Source of the DNA: Mycobacterium sp. ITM-2016-00316
GTDB lineage: Bacteria > Actinomycetota > Actinomycetes > Mycobacteriales > Mycobacteriaceae
NCBI RefSeq assembly: GCF_002968335.2
Contig: NZ_CP134398.1
Coordinates: 4,898,001 to 4,962,000, forward strand
Direction: 5' to 3'
Length of the DNA: 64,000 bases
Shown: positions 41,753-50,554 of the stretch, one piece after another
Position numbering within the stretch: the first letter of the stretch is position 1
How the letters are laid out: each line of letters starts with the position of its first letter
The notes under the pieces: model-generated
Database searches by the model: none
Seen by the model: the letters and a program-made list of their open reading frames with translations, nothing else
Told to the model about the DNA's origin: nothing
Translations under genes and position numbers: made by a program

Positions 41753-42628
41753 TCAGCTGAGGTTCAGGTAGCCGCCGAACATCGTCAACAACTGGTCGGC
41801 CCGCCACCAGATGAGCACCGCGAACAGCGCCAGCAGCGCGACGGTCACACCCCCCTGGATCAGGTTGCGCTGCGCTTTCGGCGCGTAGACGAACCCGGCC
41901 GCGACCAGCGCTCCGGTGGCCAGGCCACCGAGGTGGCCCTGCCAGCTGATCGCCCCGGCACCCAACAACGGTGCAGCGAAGGTGATGACCACGTTCAGCG
42001 CGATCAGGCCGAGCACCCAGCGGACGTCCAGATTGAGCCGGCGCGACACCACGAAGATCGCCCCGAACAACCCGAACACCGCGCCCGAGGCGCCGGCCGT
42101 CGCGCTGTTGAGCGGGGAGATGAGGAACACCAGCACCGACCCGCCGAGCGCGCTGAGCCCGTACAGCGCGCCGAACCGCAGCCGGCCCAGCAGCTGCTCC
42201 AGCGACGGGCCCACCACATAGAGCGCCCACATGTTGAACAGGATGTGGGTGATCCCGTAATGCATGAACGCCGAGGTCACCAGGCGGTAGTACTGACCGT
42301 CGGCGACCGCGGGCGGCCACAGCGACAGCCGGTTCTCCAGTTGCCCCGAGGTCATCTGCAACACGAACATCAGCACGTTGATCCCGATCAACGTGTAGGT
42401 CACCAACGGTTTGTCGGTGGCCGCCTTGCCGCCGAACCGGCCCTGCGTCGGCCGGATGGTGGCCGCGCCCGCCGCCACACATTCGGGGCACTGGTGGCCC
42501 ACCGCCGCGGAGATCATGCAGTCCCCGCAGATGTAGCGCCCGCAGCGGGTGCACTGGACGTAGGTCTGTCGACCGGGATGGCGGTAGCAGACCGGGGCGG
42601 CCTGCGGGGGCACCTGCGGGTAGGTCAT
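41753..42628 (-). CDS. Rhomboid family intramembrane serine protease
   Basis: A 291-residue membrane protease. An N-terminal zinc-binding B-box-like segment (CYRHPGRQTYVQCTRCGRYIC ... CPEC, residues 14-50) precedes six or seven membrane helices. The catalytic Ser lies in GASGAVFG (S181), the His in WQGHLGG (H232), and the oxyanion Asn in ILFNMWALY (N132). Rhomboids cut single-pass membrane proteins inside the bilayer. Such zinc-finger rhomboids are the standard mycobacterial form (Rv0110/Rv1337 type). No obvious substrate is linked. Confidence 0.92.
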   Translation of the reverse strand: MTYPQVPPQAAPVCYRHPGRQTYVQCTRCGRYICGDCMISAAVGHQCPECVAAGAATIRPTQGRFGGKAATDKPLVTYTLIGINVLMFVLQMTSGQLENRLSLWPPAVADGQYYRLVTSAFMHYGITHILFNMWALYVVGPSLEQLLGRLRFGALYGLSALGGSVLVFLISPLNSATAGASGAVFGLFGAIFVVSRRLNLDVRWVLGLIALNVVITFAAPLLGAGAISWQGHLGGLATGALVAAGFVYAPKAQRNLIQGGVTVALLALFAVLIWWRADQLLTMFGGYLNLS

Positions 42629-42649
42629 GCGTCCATTCTGGCCGATGCC

Positions 42650-43060
42650 TCAGACCAGTCCGGCCGCACGGCGTCGGGTCACCACCCAGAGCACCGCGGC
42701 GGCGATGACGGCCTCGGCCAGGGACACCGTGGTGGCCACGCCCATCAGCATGCTCATCGACTCGGCCGGCGGACCGGGGATGGCCGGTTGTTCGGCGTGC
42801 CGATGTCCCGGTAGCGACAGGTGCGCCGCGACCATGGCCAGGCTCATCACCCCGACCAGACACCAGATGCGAATCGACCCGGCGCGCCACAGTTCGTACC
42901 CGCAGAACAGGCAGACCGATGCCATGGCCGCGATCAGCACGGCCACCACGGCACTGCTCGCGTGGCCGAGCATCGTCAGGTGCAGCACCGCCGACGCGAC
43001 CGCGAGCACGGCACATACCCGCCGTCCGAAGACAGCGGGCATGTGACCGGCCGCGTGCAT
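42650..43060 (-). CDS. Four-helix membrane protein, unknown function
   Basis: A 136-residue integral membrane protein with four helices (VCAVLAVASAVLHLTMLG, AVVAVLIAAMASVCLFCGYEL, WCLVGVMSLAMVAAHLSL, TVSLAEAVIAAAVLWVV). His residues in HRHAEQ and HLTMLGH are spread along the faces. No family assignment is possible. It lies between the rhomboid gene and the amine oxidase with only 3 bp to the latter, on the same strand, so it may be transcribed with the amine-catabolism genes. The start could also be ATG 43042. Confidence 0.65.
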   Translation of the reverse strand: MHAAGHMPAVFGRRVCAVLAVASAVLHLTMLGHASSAVVAVLIAAMASVCLFCGYELWRAGSIRIWCLVGVMSLAMVAAHLSLPGHRHAEQPAIPGPPAESMSMLMGVATTVSLAEAVIAAAVLWVVTRRRAAGLV

Positions 43061-43063
43061 ACG

Positions 43064-44992
43064 TCAACTCTCGCAGCAGTGCGCCTTCGGCGCAGCCGGA
43101 ACGTTCAGCGCGGGGTTGCGGTCGAAGAAGGACACCGGCTTGAGCGTGAACCCGGCGTAGTCCACCGGCATCACCGGCCAGTCCTCGGGACGCGGGAAGT
43201 GCGTGAGCCCGAAGGTGTGCCACACCACGATGTCCTGGCCATCGATATCGCGGTCCTGCGCGACGTAGGCGGGCAGACCGGCGTTGCCCGGGTTCTGGTT
43301 GACGTAGTTGCCGGCCGGGTACCGCTCGGCGGGATCGTATCGAGTCACCCACAGGTGTTTCGTGGCGAACGCGGCGCGCTGGGCGATCGAGCTGGACGGG
43401 TCGGCGAGCAGTGCCGGTTGTCCCTCGGGGTGCAGGGCGTAGCCGACGGTCTGTCCCAAGCGGTTCTGCTTGTCGGGGTTGGTGATGTGCCAGACCCGCG
43501 CCTTGAGGTTGTCTGCGGTCCGCATCGCCTCGGATTCCCGGGTCAGGCGGGTGCGTTGGGGGCGGAAGGCATTGCCCCACGGGTTGTCCGGCCCCATCGG
43601 GACGGCCACCGCATCGACCTCCTCGACGGCGTTGACGTCACCGTCGACGGCCATGTCCAACCGGGCCGAAAACAGGTGTTGGTGGAACGGTGCGCCCAGC
43701 CCGGGTGCCATCTCGGTGGAGAAGCCATCCGGCCCGCGGTGCGCCGAGGCGAACACGATGCCGGTGGCCTTGGCCTCCAGCTGGATGGTGCCGTCGAGGT
43801 AGAGGTACCAGTAGAAGCCGTAGTCGTAGTTGCCGATGGTGAGGAAGAAGGAGATCACGAGCCGGCGGGACCGCCGGACCTCGGCCATCCCGTTGAACAT
43901 GTCGGTGTGCTTCCAGAGCACGCCGTAGTCCTCCTCGTGCAGGCAGATTGCGTTCTTCATCAGTGTGGGGTTGCCGTCTTCGTCGGCGATGGTGACGTCG
44001 AAATACTGGATCTCGCCGAGGCAGTCGCAGCCCAGCTCGAGGGAGTTGGTGTACCGGCCGAAGAGGTACTCGCCCTGGTCGAAGTAGTTCTGCCAGTACC
44101 GGACCGGGGACGGGTCGGCGTAGGGCACCACCATCTCGGCGATGGAGGCCCGGTAGATCACCGGGCGGTCGGCGATCGAGAGCTGGTGCAGGGTCAGACC
44201 TTCCCGGACATCGAAGCCGAACCGGAACTTCCAGTCGGCCCAGCTGATCTGGTTGCCCTCCACGGTGAAGCTGGCGCCCTCGGGCTGGGTGATCTCGATC
44301 GGTTTGAGGTCGGTGCGGGGCGCCACCGCGTGCGGCTCGGCGTCCCACTGGCCGCGCTCGGTGGGCAGCGGCAGTTCGATCTCGTCGATCACCTTGGTGA
44401 CCCGGCGCGCGGTCAGGTCGACGTAAGCGACCACACCGTCGATGGGGTGCGCCCAGGGCAGGTCGGCCGTGTCGTACTGATAGAAAGCCAGCACCCGCAC
44501 GATGCGCCGGCCCACCTCGTCTTCGTGCCCGAAGACGCCCGCCGACAACGGCACCGCCCGCACATCGGTGGGGTTGAGCCCGCGCTTGTTCATGGCGGTC
44601 AGCCACTCCGGGCACTCCAGCAGGAATGCCTCGATATCCTCGAATTCCTGGTCCAGGATCGGGACATGGCCGTTCACGGCCGCATCCACGTTCTCCAGCG
44701 TCATGACCTTGCCTTGGGTGACCGAGACCACCAGGGCGCTGCCGAGGCCGGTGGCGCGGTCCAGCAGCAGCACCCGGGCCTGACGTTCGATCGGGTCGCC
44801 CGCAGCGAACGCCTGCACGGTCTTCTTGTGTGGCTCCTCCAGCGCGACGTAGACGAAGCGGACGCTGTCGGTGAGCAGACCGCGCTCGTCGACGATGCGG
44901 CGTACTGCGCGGATCTCCTCGGCGCTCAGCGGGGTCAGCGGGTGATCGGGAATTCCTGTGGTGGCGGCGCTTTCGACGAATGCGGTGCTCAT
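43064..44992 (-). CDS. Copper-containing primary-amine oxidase
   Basis: A 642-residue enzyme of the copper/topaquinone family: RCH2NH2 + O2 gives aldehyde, NH3 and H2O2. The precursor Tyr of topaquinone is the first Tyr of IGNYDYGFYWY (about residue 385). FHQHLFSARLDM gives the HxH copper ligands and KHLWVTRYDP lies in the C-terminal part. The catalytic base region PVRYWQNYFDQGEYLFGRYTNSLELGCDC is present. It is exported by no visible signal and is probably cytoplasmic. The ATGA overlap with the upstream permease shows a two-gene operon. Likely substrates are phenylethylamine or tyramine. Confidence 0.92.
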   Translation of the reverse strand: MSTAFVESAATTGIPDHPLTPLSAEEIRAVRRIVDERGLLTDSVRFVYVALEEPHKKTVQAFAAGDPIERQARVLLLDRATGLGSALVVSVTQGKVMTLENVDAAVNGHVPILDQEFEDIEAFLLECPEWLTAMNKRGLNPTDVRAVPLSAGVFGHEDEVGRRIVRVLAFYQYDTADLPWAHPIDGVVAYVDLTARRVTKVIDEIELPLPTERGQWDAEPHAVAPRTDLKPIEITQPEGASFTVEGNQISWADWKFRFGFDVREGLTLHQLSIADRPVIYRASIAEMVVPYADPSPVRYWQNYFDQGEYLFGRYTNSLELGCDCLGEIQYFDVTIADEDGNPTLMKNAICLHEEDYGVLWKHTDMFNGMAEVRRSRRLVISFFLTIGNYDYGFYWYLYLDGTIQLEAKATGIVFASAHRGPDGFSTEMAPGLGAPFHQHLFSARLDMAVDGDVNAVEEVDAVAVPMGPDNPWGNAFRPQRTRLTRESEAMRTADNLKARVWHITNPDKQNRLGQTVGYALHPEGQPALLADPSSSIAQRAAFATKHLWVTRYDPAERYPAGNYVNQNPGNAGLPAYVAQDRDIDGQDIVVWHTFGLTHFPRPEDWPVMPVDYAGFTLKPVSFFDRNPALNVPAAPKAHCCES

Positions 44993-46446
44993 CGTGCAAT
45001 CTCCTTATCGGTGTGGATTTCTTGGTGCCCAGCGTGTGGTCGCAGCATGGCGACTGCCGCTCCGCCGAGGAAGGCTCCGGCCAGCAGCACGCCGATGACG
45101 GCGGCCAGGGTGGCGGACCCGCCGACCAGCAGCGGCAGGTTGACCGCGGTCATCACCGAGAGCACAGCCAGGCCCACGAAGCCCAGTCCGGGCGCGATCA
45201 CGGTGTGCCACTTGCGGGTGTCGAACCGGGTGCGGCGGAAGTAGACGACGACGGCAGCCGAGGTCAGCGTCATCAGCACCACGATGCCGACCGAGGCGGC
45301 CCCGACGAACCACGTGAAGACCTGAGCCACCGGGTCGAGGTTGGCCAGCACCGCGACCACCACCAGCACGAGAGCCGAGACGGTTTGCAGTACCGACGCG
45401 ATGTGCGGGGACGCGTGGCGGACATGCGATCGGCCGCATCGCTGCGGTAAGGCACGAGTGTTGCCGAGGGAGAAGATGTAGCGCGAGAGCACGTTGTGGA
45501 AGGACAGCAGAGCCGCGAAAAGGCTTGTGATGAGGAAGATCTGGACCAGATCGCCGGCCACCGAACCGAGGTATCGGGTGGCGGTGTCGGTGAGCATCGT
45601 GGCCGGGCTGTCGGTGGCGGCGGTGACCGCCGCGGTGTCGCCCCAGGCGCTGACCATCACCCAGCTGGACAGGGCGTAGAAGCCGCCGATGAGGAGCAGC
45701 GCCACATAGGTGGCACGCGGGATGGTGCGTTCCGGGTCGCGGGCCTCATCGCGGAAAACCGCCGTGGCCTCGAAGCCGATGTAACCGGCCAGCGCGAAGA
45801 TGAGCGCGATACCCGGTGCGCCGTGCAAGAAATTGCCGGGATGTAGCACCGTAGTCGACAGTCCGTCGGCGCCACCCCGGCCGATGACGGCGGCGTTGAT
45901 GACGAGCACGATGCCGACCTCACACACCAACAGGACGCCGAGGACCTTGCCGGACAGCTCGATGTGCCGGTAGCCCAGGATGCCGACAATCGCCATCATC
46001 ACCAGCGCGTAGAGATACCACGGCACCGTGGGTCCGCCATGGGCTGTCACGAGTTCATCGAGCGCCGCTCCGACATAGCCGTACACGCCGCCCTGTACCG
46101 CGGTGTAGGACAGCAGTGCCAGGAACGCTGCGCCCAGTCCCACGTGCCGGCCGAATCCGTGTGCGATGTAGGTGTAGAAGGCCCCGGCCCCGCGGATATG
46201 GCGGGCCATGGCGGTGAACCCGACCGCAAACAGCAGCAGCACGGCGGTACACACCACATAGGACGCCGGGAAGGCCGCGCCGTTGCCCGCGGCGATGCCG
46301 ATCGGGAAGGTGCCCGCGACGACGGTCAGGGGTGCGGCCGCGGCGACGACCATGAAGACGATGGCGGTGGGACCGAGCCGGCCGGCCAGTCGGTGAGACT
46401 GGCCACCGGCCATGCGGCCGGCATCCAGGACTGCGTCAGTTGTCAT
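44989..46446 (-). CDS. APC-superfamily amine/amino acid permease (amine oxidase partner)
   Basis: A 485-residue transporter with about twelve helices and the APC opening LGPTAIVFMVVAAAAPLTVVAG plus the FEATAVFRDEARDPERTIPRA motif in helix 6-loop. It likely imports the amine oxidised by the co-transcribed oxidase. ATG 46446 is chosen; 63-97 bp upstream lies the inverted ATTCTCATT operator. No other start is in frame before the operator. Confidence 0.88.
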   Translation of the reverse strand: MTTDAVLDAGRMAGGQSHRLAGRLGPTAIVFMVVAAAAPLTVVAGTFPIGIAAGNGAAFPASYVVCTAVLLLFAVGFTAMARHIRGAGAFYTYIAHGFGRHVGLGAAFLALLSYTAVQGGVYGYVGAALDELVTAHGGPTVPWYLYALVMMAIVGILGYRHIELSGKVLGVLLVCEVGIVLVINAAVIGRGGADGLSTTVLHPGNFLHGAPGIALIFALAGYIGFEATAVFRDEARDPERTIPRATYVALLLIGGFYALSSWVMVSAWGDTAAVTAATDSPATMLTDTATRYLGSVAGDLVQIFLITSLFAALLSFHNVLSRYIFSLGNTRALPQRCGRSHVRHASPHIASVLQTVSALVLVVVAVLANLDPVAQVFTWFVGAASVGIVVLMTLTSAAVVVYFRRTRFDTRKWHTVIAPGLGFVGLAVLSVMTAVNLPLLVGGSATLAAVIGVLLAGAFLGGAAVAMLRPHAGHQEIHTDKEIAR

Positions 46447-46472
46447 GGGTCTACCTTCGGTGGAATTGAGCG

Positions 46473-46485
46473 TGAATGGGTTGCC
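46473..46485 (+). promoter_or_regulatory. Degenerate extra half-site (TGAATGGGTT type), permease promoter
   Basis: TGAATGGGTTGCC resembles the half-operator GAATGAGAATG; the same TGAATGGGTT decamer occurs at 48117 upstream of the aldehyde dehydrogenase. It is an auxiliary or chance site. Confidence 0.35.
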
Positions 46486-46508
46486 GTTCGGTAAGGCTTC
46501 GGTGAGTT

Positions 46509-46543
46509 CAAATGGGAATGCACTTTGACGGCATTCTCATTTG
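46509..46543. promoter_or_regulatory. Inverted-repeat operator of the amine regulon (permease promoter)
   Basis: CAAATGGGAATGC (46509-46521) and GCATTCTCATTTG (46531-46543) form an inverted repeat with one mismatch and a 9-base spacer. The right arm equals the sites upstream of the aldehyde dehydrogenase and the second permease. Three promoters sharing one motif indicate a common regulator; the IclR protein at 49766 is the best candidate. Confidence 0.7.
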
Positions 46544-46555
46544 GCGTACGCGAAT

Positions 46556-48079
46556 TCAGAGCGCGATATTGACGGCTTTCGTCTGGGTGTATTCGGCGAT
46601 CGCGCCCTCACCGAGTTCGCGGCCCCAGCCGGATTGTTTGTAGCCACCGAAGGGCAGCGCGGTGTCGAACGCGTTATGGCAGTTGACCCACACCGTGCCC
46701 GCCTTGATCTGCGCGGCCACCTGGTGCGCGGTGGACACGTCGCGGGTCCAGACGCTGGCGGCCAGTCCGTAGATGCTGTCGTTCGCTTGCCCGATCACAG
46801 ACGCAGCACCGACCCCGCGTTCGCGGTTGAAGGGCACCGCGACCGCGACCGGCCCGAAGATCTCCTCGCGGTACACGCTGAAGTCGTCGCGCACATCCAC
46901 CAGCAGCGTCGGCTCGACATAGAACCCGGTGTCGCCGTGCCGGCCGCCGCCCGCCAGTGCCCGGGCACCCTGTTCGAGGCCGGCGTTCAGGTACCCGGTG
47001 ACCTTGGTGAGCTGTTCGCGGGACACCAGCGGGCCGATGTCGTTGGCCGGATCCAGGCCCGGGCCGATGCGCAGACCGGCCGCATGCGCGGCGACACCCG
47101 CGGTGAACTCGTCGAAGATGGTGTCCTCGACGAGCAGCCGGGTGCCGGCGGTGCAGGTCTGGCCGTGGTTGAACAGGAATCCGCTCGCCACACCGGGGAT
47201 CGCGGCGTCCAGGTCGGCATCGGCGAACACCACCTGCGGGCTCTTACCGCCGAGCTCCAGGGAGACCTTCTTGAGGTTGCCCGATGCCGCGTTGACGATC
47301 GCGCGACCGACCTCGGTGGAACCGGTGAAGGCGACCTTGTCGACGTCCGGATGCGCGGACAGCGCGGCGCCGATATCGCCGAAGCCGGTGAGCAGATTGA
47401 ACACCCCGCGGGGCACGCCCGCTTCCGCGATGACCTCGGCCAGCAGCACGGCGGTCAGCGGGGTCTGCTCGGCGGGTTTGAGGATGACGGTATTGCCGCA
47501 GGCCAGCGCCGGAGCCACCTTGAAAGCCGCCATGACCAGCGGAAAGTTCCACGGGATGATTTGGGCGCAGACCCCGACCGGTTCGCGCAGCGTGAAGGCG
47601 TGGAACCGTCCGCCGGGAGCCCACGGCACCGACACCGGCACCGTGCGGCCCTCGATCTTGGTGGCCCAGCCGGCGTAGTAGTAGAAGATCTCCGCGGCCC
47701 AGGTGACATCGACGGCCCTGGCGACCGCCACGGATTTGCCGTTGTCGATGCTCTCCAGCTCGGCGAACTGGTCAGCACGGGCGGTGATGCCCTCGGCGAT
47801 CCGCCAGATCATCCGCTGCCGTTCGGCGGGCGTCATGACCGGCCACGGCCCTGCCTCGAAGGCGCGACGTGCGGCGCCGACGGCGCGTTCCACGTCTTCG
47901 GGACCAGCATGCGGGACGGTGGTGATGACCCGTTCGGTGGCGGGGTCGACGGTGTCGAAACGCCGCCCCGACAGCGCGTCAGTCCACTGCCCGTCGACGT
48001 ACATCTGGCGCGGAGCGGAGATGAATTCGGCGGTGCGCGGGTCGAGTTCGGAGCTGAGCAGGCTTGTCATGGGATTCAT
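46556..48079 (-). CDS. NAD-dependent aldehyde dehydrogenase
   Basis: A 507-residue ALDH that oxidises an aldehyde to the acid. The NAD-binding PWNFPLVMAAFKVAPALACGNTVILKPAEQTPLTA region, the general base Glu in VSLELGGKSP (about 271) and the nucleophile Cys in FNHGQTCTAG (about 304) are all intact. VFADADLDAAIPG and FGGYKQSGWGRELG are family marks. In context it should oxidise phenylacetaldehyde or a similar product of the amine oxidase. ATG 48079 has GAGG seven bases upstream. Two operator copies lie 60-96 bp further upstream. Confidence 0.92.
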   Translation of the reverse strand: MNPMTSLLSSELDPRTAEFISAPRQMYVDGQWTDALSGRRFDTVDPATERVITTVPHAGPEDVERAVGAARRAFEAGPWPVMTPAERQRMIWRIAEGITARADQFAELESIDNGKSVAVARAVDVTWAAEIFYYYAGWATKIEGRTVPVSVPWAPGGRFHAFTLREPVGVCAQIIPWNFPLVMAAFKVAPALACGNTVILKPAEQTPLTAVLLAEVIAEAGVPRGVFNLLTGFGDIGAALSAHPDVDKVAFTGSTEVGRAIVNAASGNLKKVSLELGGKSPQVVFADADLDAAIPGVASGFLFNHGQTCTAGTRLLVEDTIFDEFTAGVAAHAAGLRIGPGLDPANDIGPLVSREQLTKVTGYLNAGLEQGARALAGGGRHGDTGFYVEPTLLVDVRDDFSVYREEIFGPVAVAVPFNRERGVGAASVIGQANDSIYGLAASVWTRDVSTAHQVAAQIKAGTVWVNCHNAFDTALPFGGYKQSGWGRELGEGAIAEYTQTKAVNIAL

Positions 48080-48116
48080 GATTACGCCTCGATGTGGGCT
48101 GCGTCACCACTAATTC

Positions 48117-48129
48117 TGAATGGGTTTCC
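48117..48129 (+). promoter_or_regulatory. Degenerate half-site (TGAATGGGTT), aldehyde dehydrogenase promoter
   Basis: TGAATGGGTTTCC, sharing the decamer with 46473, lies just downstream of the two strong operator copies. It is a weak site at best. Confidence 0.33.
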
Positions 48130-48138
48130 GCCATAATT

Positions 48139-48175
48139 CCATTCTCATTCGACATGCCGGTGCCATTCTCATTCG
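48139..48175 (+). promoter_or_regulatory. Two direct copies of the CCATTCTCATTCG operator
   Basis: CCATTCTCATTCG occurs at 48139-48151 and again, identical, at 48163-48175, 24 bp apart. Both are 60-96 bp upstream of the aldehyde dehydrogenase start. They share the 9-base core ATTCTCATT with 46531 and 48236. Confidence 0.7.
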
Positions 48176-48235
48176 CGAGTCCATAATGTGCAGTTGAGGG
48201 CGCCGGCGATGCGCTTGTGGCGGAATCGTCCTGAG

Positions 48236-48248
48236 CGATTCTCATTTG
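48236..48248 (+). promoter_or_regulatory. ATTCTCATT operator copy before the second permease
   Basis: CGATTCTCATTTG lies 64 bp upstream of the GTG chosen for the second permease gene. A GAATCG/CGATTC inverted repeat (48223-48241) overlaps it. Because the operator lies over the first codons of the longest possible reading (ATG 48246), the shorter start at 48312 is preferred. Confidence 0.6.
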
Positions 48249-48311
48249 AAGTTCTCGAAGATTTACCTGACAACACTGTGGGCGGGTTGGCGATCGGTTA
48301 GGTTGCGACGC

Positions 48312-49769
48312 GTGGACGGCAGACGGGCAATCAAGAGCAGATCGCCGGTCTCAGGCTTACGACGCGCGCAGTTGACGTTCGCCCAGGTGCTGGGACAGTC
48401 GGTATCGGCGGTGGCGCCATCGGCGGTCATGGTCACCTTGCCTGCGCTGGTCATACCTGCGGCCGGGCACGCCGCGCTGCCGGTCTTCGTCTTCACCGCA
48501 CTGTTGATGGCGGCCGTCGGGTACTGCGTCACCCAGTTCTCCACCCGGATGGTCGCGGTGAGCGGGCTGTACAGCTACACGGTGAAGGGCCTGGGGCCGA
48601 TCGCCGGTATCGCGGCCGGATGGTCGGTGGTCATCGGCTACGCGGCGGCAGCGATGGCCAGCACCCTGGGCGCCGCAAGCTATCTCACCGCGCTACTGGG
48701 CCGCCTCGGGGTGCCGGACGGGCGCACGGCCATCGCCGTACTGGCGGTGCTGGTGGGCGTCCTGGCACTGGCCTTGATGGTGCGCGGCATCCGGCTGTCG
48801 GCCCGGATCTCGCTGACGATAGAGATTTTCGCCATCGTGGTGGCGGCCGCGGTCCTGGTCATCGCCTTCACCGGATCCATGACCGCCGGGCATGATCCGC
48901 CGAAAGTGACTGCACCGGAAAGCAGTACGGCATTGGGGTTCGCACTGCTGCTCGCGATCACGTCATACGTCGGATTCGAGAGCGCAGGTACCGTCGCACG
49001 TGAGGCACAACGCCCGTTCGTCACGGTGACCCGCGCCATCCGATGGTCCCCGCTGGCCCTTGGTGTGCTGTACACCTTCGCCGCGGCCATGCAGTCGACC
49101 GGGACCATCAACGCCGGGATCGGCTCCGTGCCGATCGTGCTGTCCCTGCCGGACGGTGCGGGAACCGGGTCGGCGGTGCTGTCGATCGCCATGGAACTCG
49201 GCATCACCGCATCGTGGTTCGCCTGCGTCATCGGCTCCACGACCGCACTCTCGCGCACCCTGTTTGCGATGGGCCGCGAGGGCGTTCTCCCGGCCCGGAT
49301 CGGCCGCGCCCATCCGGTATGGCGCACCCCGCACGTCGCGCTCTGCCTGACGGTCCCGGTCATCGTCGCGGTGCCGATCGGCTACCTGTTCGTCGCCGGG
49401 TCGAGTCGCGAGGTGCTCATCGGACTGCTCGCGGTGTCCGCGCACGGCTATATCGGCGCCTATCTCCTGGTGTGCCTGGCCGCCCCGGCATTCCTGCGCC
49501 GCATCGGCGAGCTCACTCGGGCGCCGCTCGTGATCGGGCTCTGCGCGGCCGTGATGATGGTGGCCATCATCGTCTGGGCGGCGCTGACCGTGGCCTCGCC
49601 GGTGTGGATCGCCACCGCGGTCTATGTCGCGTTGATGGCGACGGGTTTTGCCGCCTTCGCGCTGCGCCGGCGCACGGTGCCCGATCTGGCGGAACGCGTC
49701 GGCGTGTTCGACGAGACGGTGGCCGGTGACGTCTTCGCCGACTACAACCCGTGGGAGGTGCGCCGGTGA
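48312..49769 (+). CDS. APC-family permease (second)
   Basis: A 485-residue transporter with about twelve helices. AQVLGQSVSAVAPSAVMVTLPALV and VGFESAGTVAREAQRPFVTV fit the APC family, and are unlike the amine oxidase partner in detail, so it is not a recent duplicate. GTG 48312 is chosen; a reading 22 codons longer would cover the operator at 48236-48248. It overlaps the IclR gene by 4 bp (GTGA), implying co-transcription of transporter and regulator. Confidence 0.85.
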   Translation: MDGRRAIKSRSPVSGLRRAQLTFAQVLGQSVSAVAPSAVMVTLPALVIPAAGHAALPVFVFTALLMAAVGYCVTQFSTRMVAVSGLYSYTVKGLGPIAGIAAGWSVVIGYAAAAMASTLGAASYLTALLGRLGVPDGRTAIAVLAVLVGVLALALMVRGIRLSARISLTIEIFAIVVAAAVLVIAFTGSMTAGHDPPKVTAPESSTALGFALLLAITSYVGFESAGTVAREAQRPFVTVTRAIRWSPLALGVLYTFAAAMQSTGTINAGIGSVPIVLSLPDGAGTGSAVLSIAMELGITASWFACVIGSTTALSRTLFAMGREGVLPARIGRAHPVWRTPHVALCLTVPVIVAVPIGYLFVAGSSREVLIGLLAVSAHGYIGAYLLVCLAAPAFLRRIGELTRAPLVIGLCAAVMMVAIIVWAALTVASPVWIATAVYVALMATGFAAFALRRRTVPDLAERVGVFDETVAGDVFADYNPWEVRR

Positions 49770-50554
49770 GCCCCGGCGGGCAGGAGCGAAGCGACCGGGG
49801 AATCGGGCGCGCCGATGGCGCTCTGTCCGGGCGCCAACCCAAAGCCGTGCAGAGCGCACTGCAGGTGCTGGAGGCGGTGGCGTTGGCCGGTGCGGGCGTG
49901 ACGGCGAAGGAGATCGCGGATCGCCTCGGCATGCCGTCGGCCACCACCTATCGTCTGCTGAATCTGCTTGTCGCCGACGGCTACATCGTGCGACTGCCGG
50001 ATCTGTCCGGGTTCTCACTCGGCCCACGGATGGGCGTGTTGATCGATGCCGCGGTGTCACCAGCCGTATGCACGGCCGCCAGGGACACACTGGCCGAACT
50101 GCGACTGTCCGTGCGTTTCGGCGTGCACCTGTTCTACTTCACCAACACGTCGGTGCGGCTGGCCGACTCCGATGACGAATATCCGCCGCCCGCAGATGAA
50201 TCCGTGTTGAACCATCATCTGCACGCGAGTGCGGTCGGCAAGCTGCTGCTGGCCGAGAAGCGCGATATCGACGCCGTGCTCATCTCGCCGCTGCGCGGCC
50301 TGACCGGACGGACTGTGACGTCACGGCCGCTCCTGGTCCAACAACTCGACGAGATCCGCGCACAGGACATGGCCACCCAGATCGGTGAGCTGCGCGAGGA
50401 ATCCGCGTGCGTGGCCGTGCCGGTGAGGTCGGCGACCGGGTCGCTCGTCGGTGCGGTCGCGATGTCCGGGCGCGTCGACCAGGACCAGCTGCTGGCCCGG
50501 CAGGTCCCGACGCTGCGGGAGTACGCGGGCCGGTTGAGCCCGCTACTGGCCTGA
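49766..50554 (+). CDS. IclR-family transcriptional regulator
   Basis: A 262-residue regulator. A winged helix-turn-helix occupies about 30-85 ([44 protein letters not shown]). The C-terminal ligand domain (95-260) has [18 protein letters not shown], the usual GK-LLA motif, and [26 protein letters not shown]. Start GTG 49766 in the GTGA overlap. Residues near 4-14 ([11 protein letters not shown]) come from the 33-bp repeat and are not part of the IclR fold. It probably represses the amine regulon through the ATTCTCATT sites. Confidence 0.88.
   Translation: MSPGGQERSDRGIGRADGALSGRQPKAVQSALQVLEAVALAGAGVTAKEIADRLGMPSATTYRLLNLLVADGYIVRLPDLSGFSLGPRMGVLIDAAVSPAVCTAARDTLAELRLSVRFGVHLFYFTNTSVRLADSDDEYPPPADESVLNHHLHASAVGKLLLAEKRDIDAVLISPLRGLTGRTVTSRPLLVQQLDEIRAQDMATQIGELREESACVAVPVRSATGSLVGAVAMSGRVDQDQLLARQVPTLREYAGRLSPLLA
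49774..49806 (+). repeat. 33-bp dispersed repeat, copy 2 (5' end of the iclR gene)
   Basis: Identical to 35111-35143 over 33 bases and used in the same reading frame ([11 protein letters not shown]). It lies three codons after the GTG start, in a non-conserved N-terminal tail. Confidence 0.85.

Noticed and set aside
41742..43580. A 612-codon minus-strand frame across rhomboid and membrane genes
   Set aside because: Arg/Gly-rich translation with no domains; the rhomboid and membrane proteins in the other frame have clear motifs.
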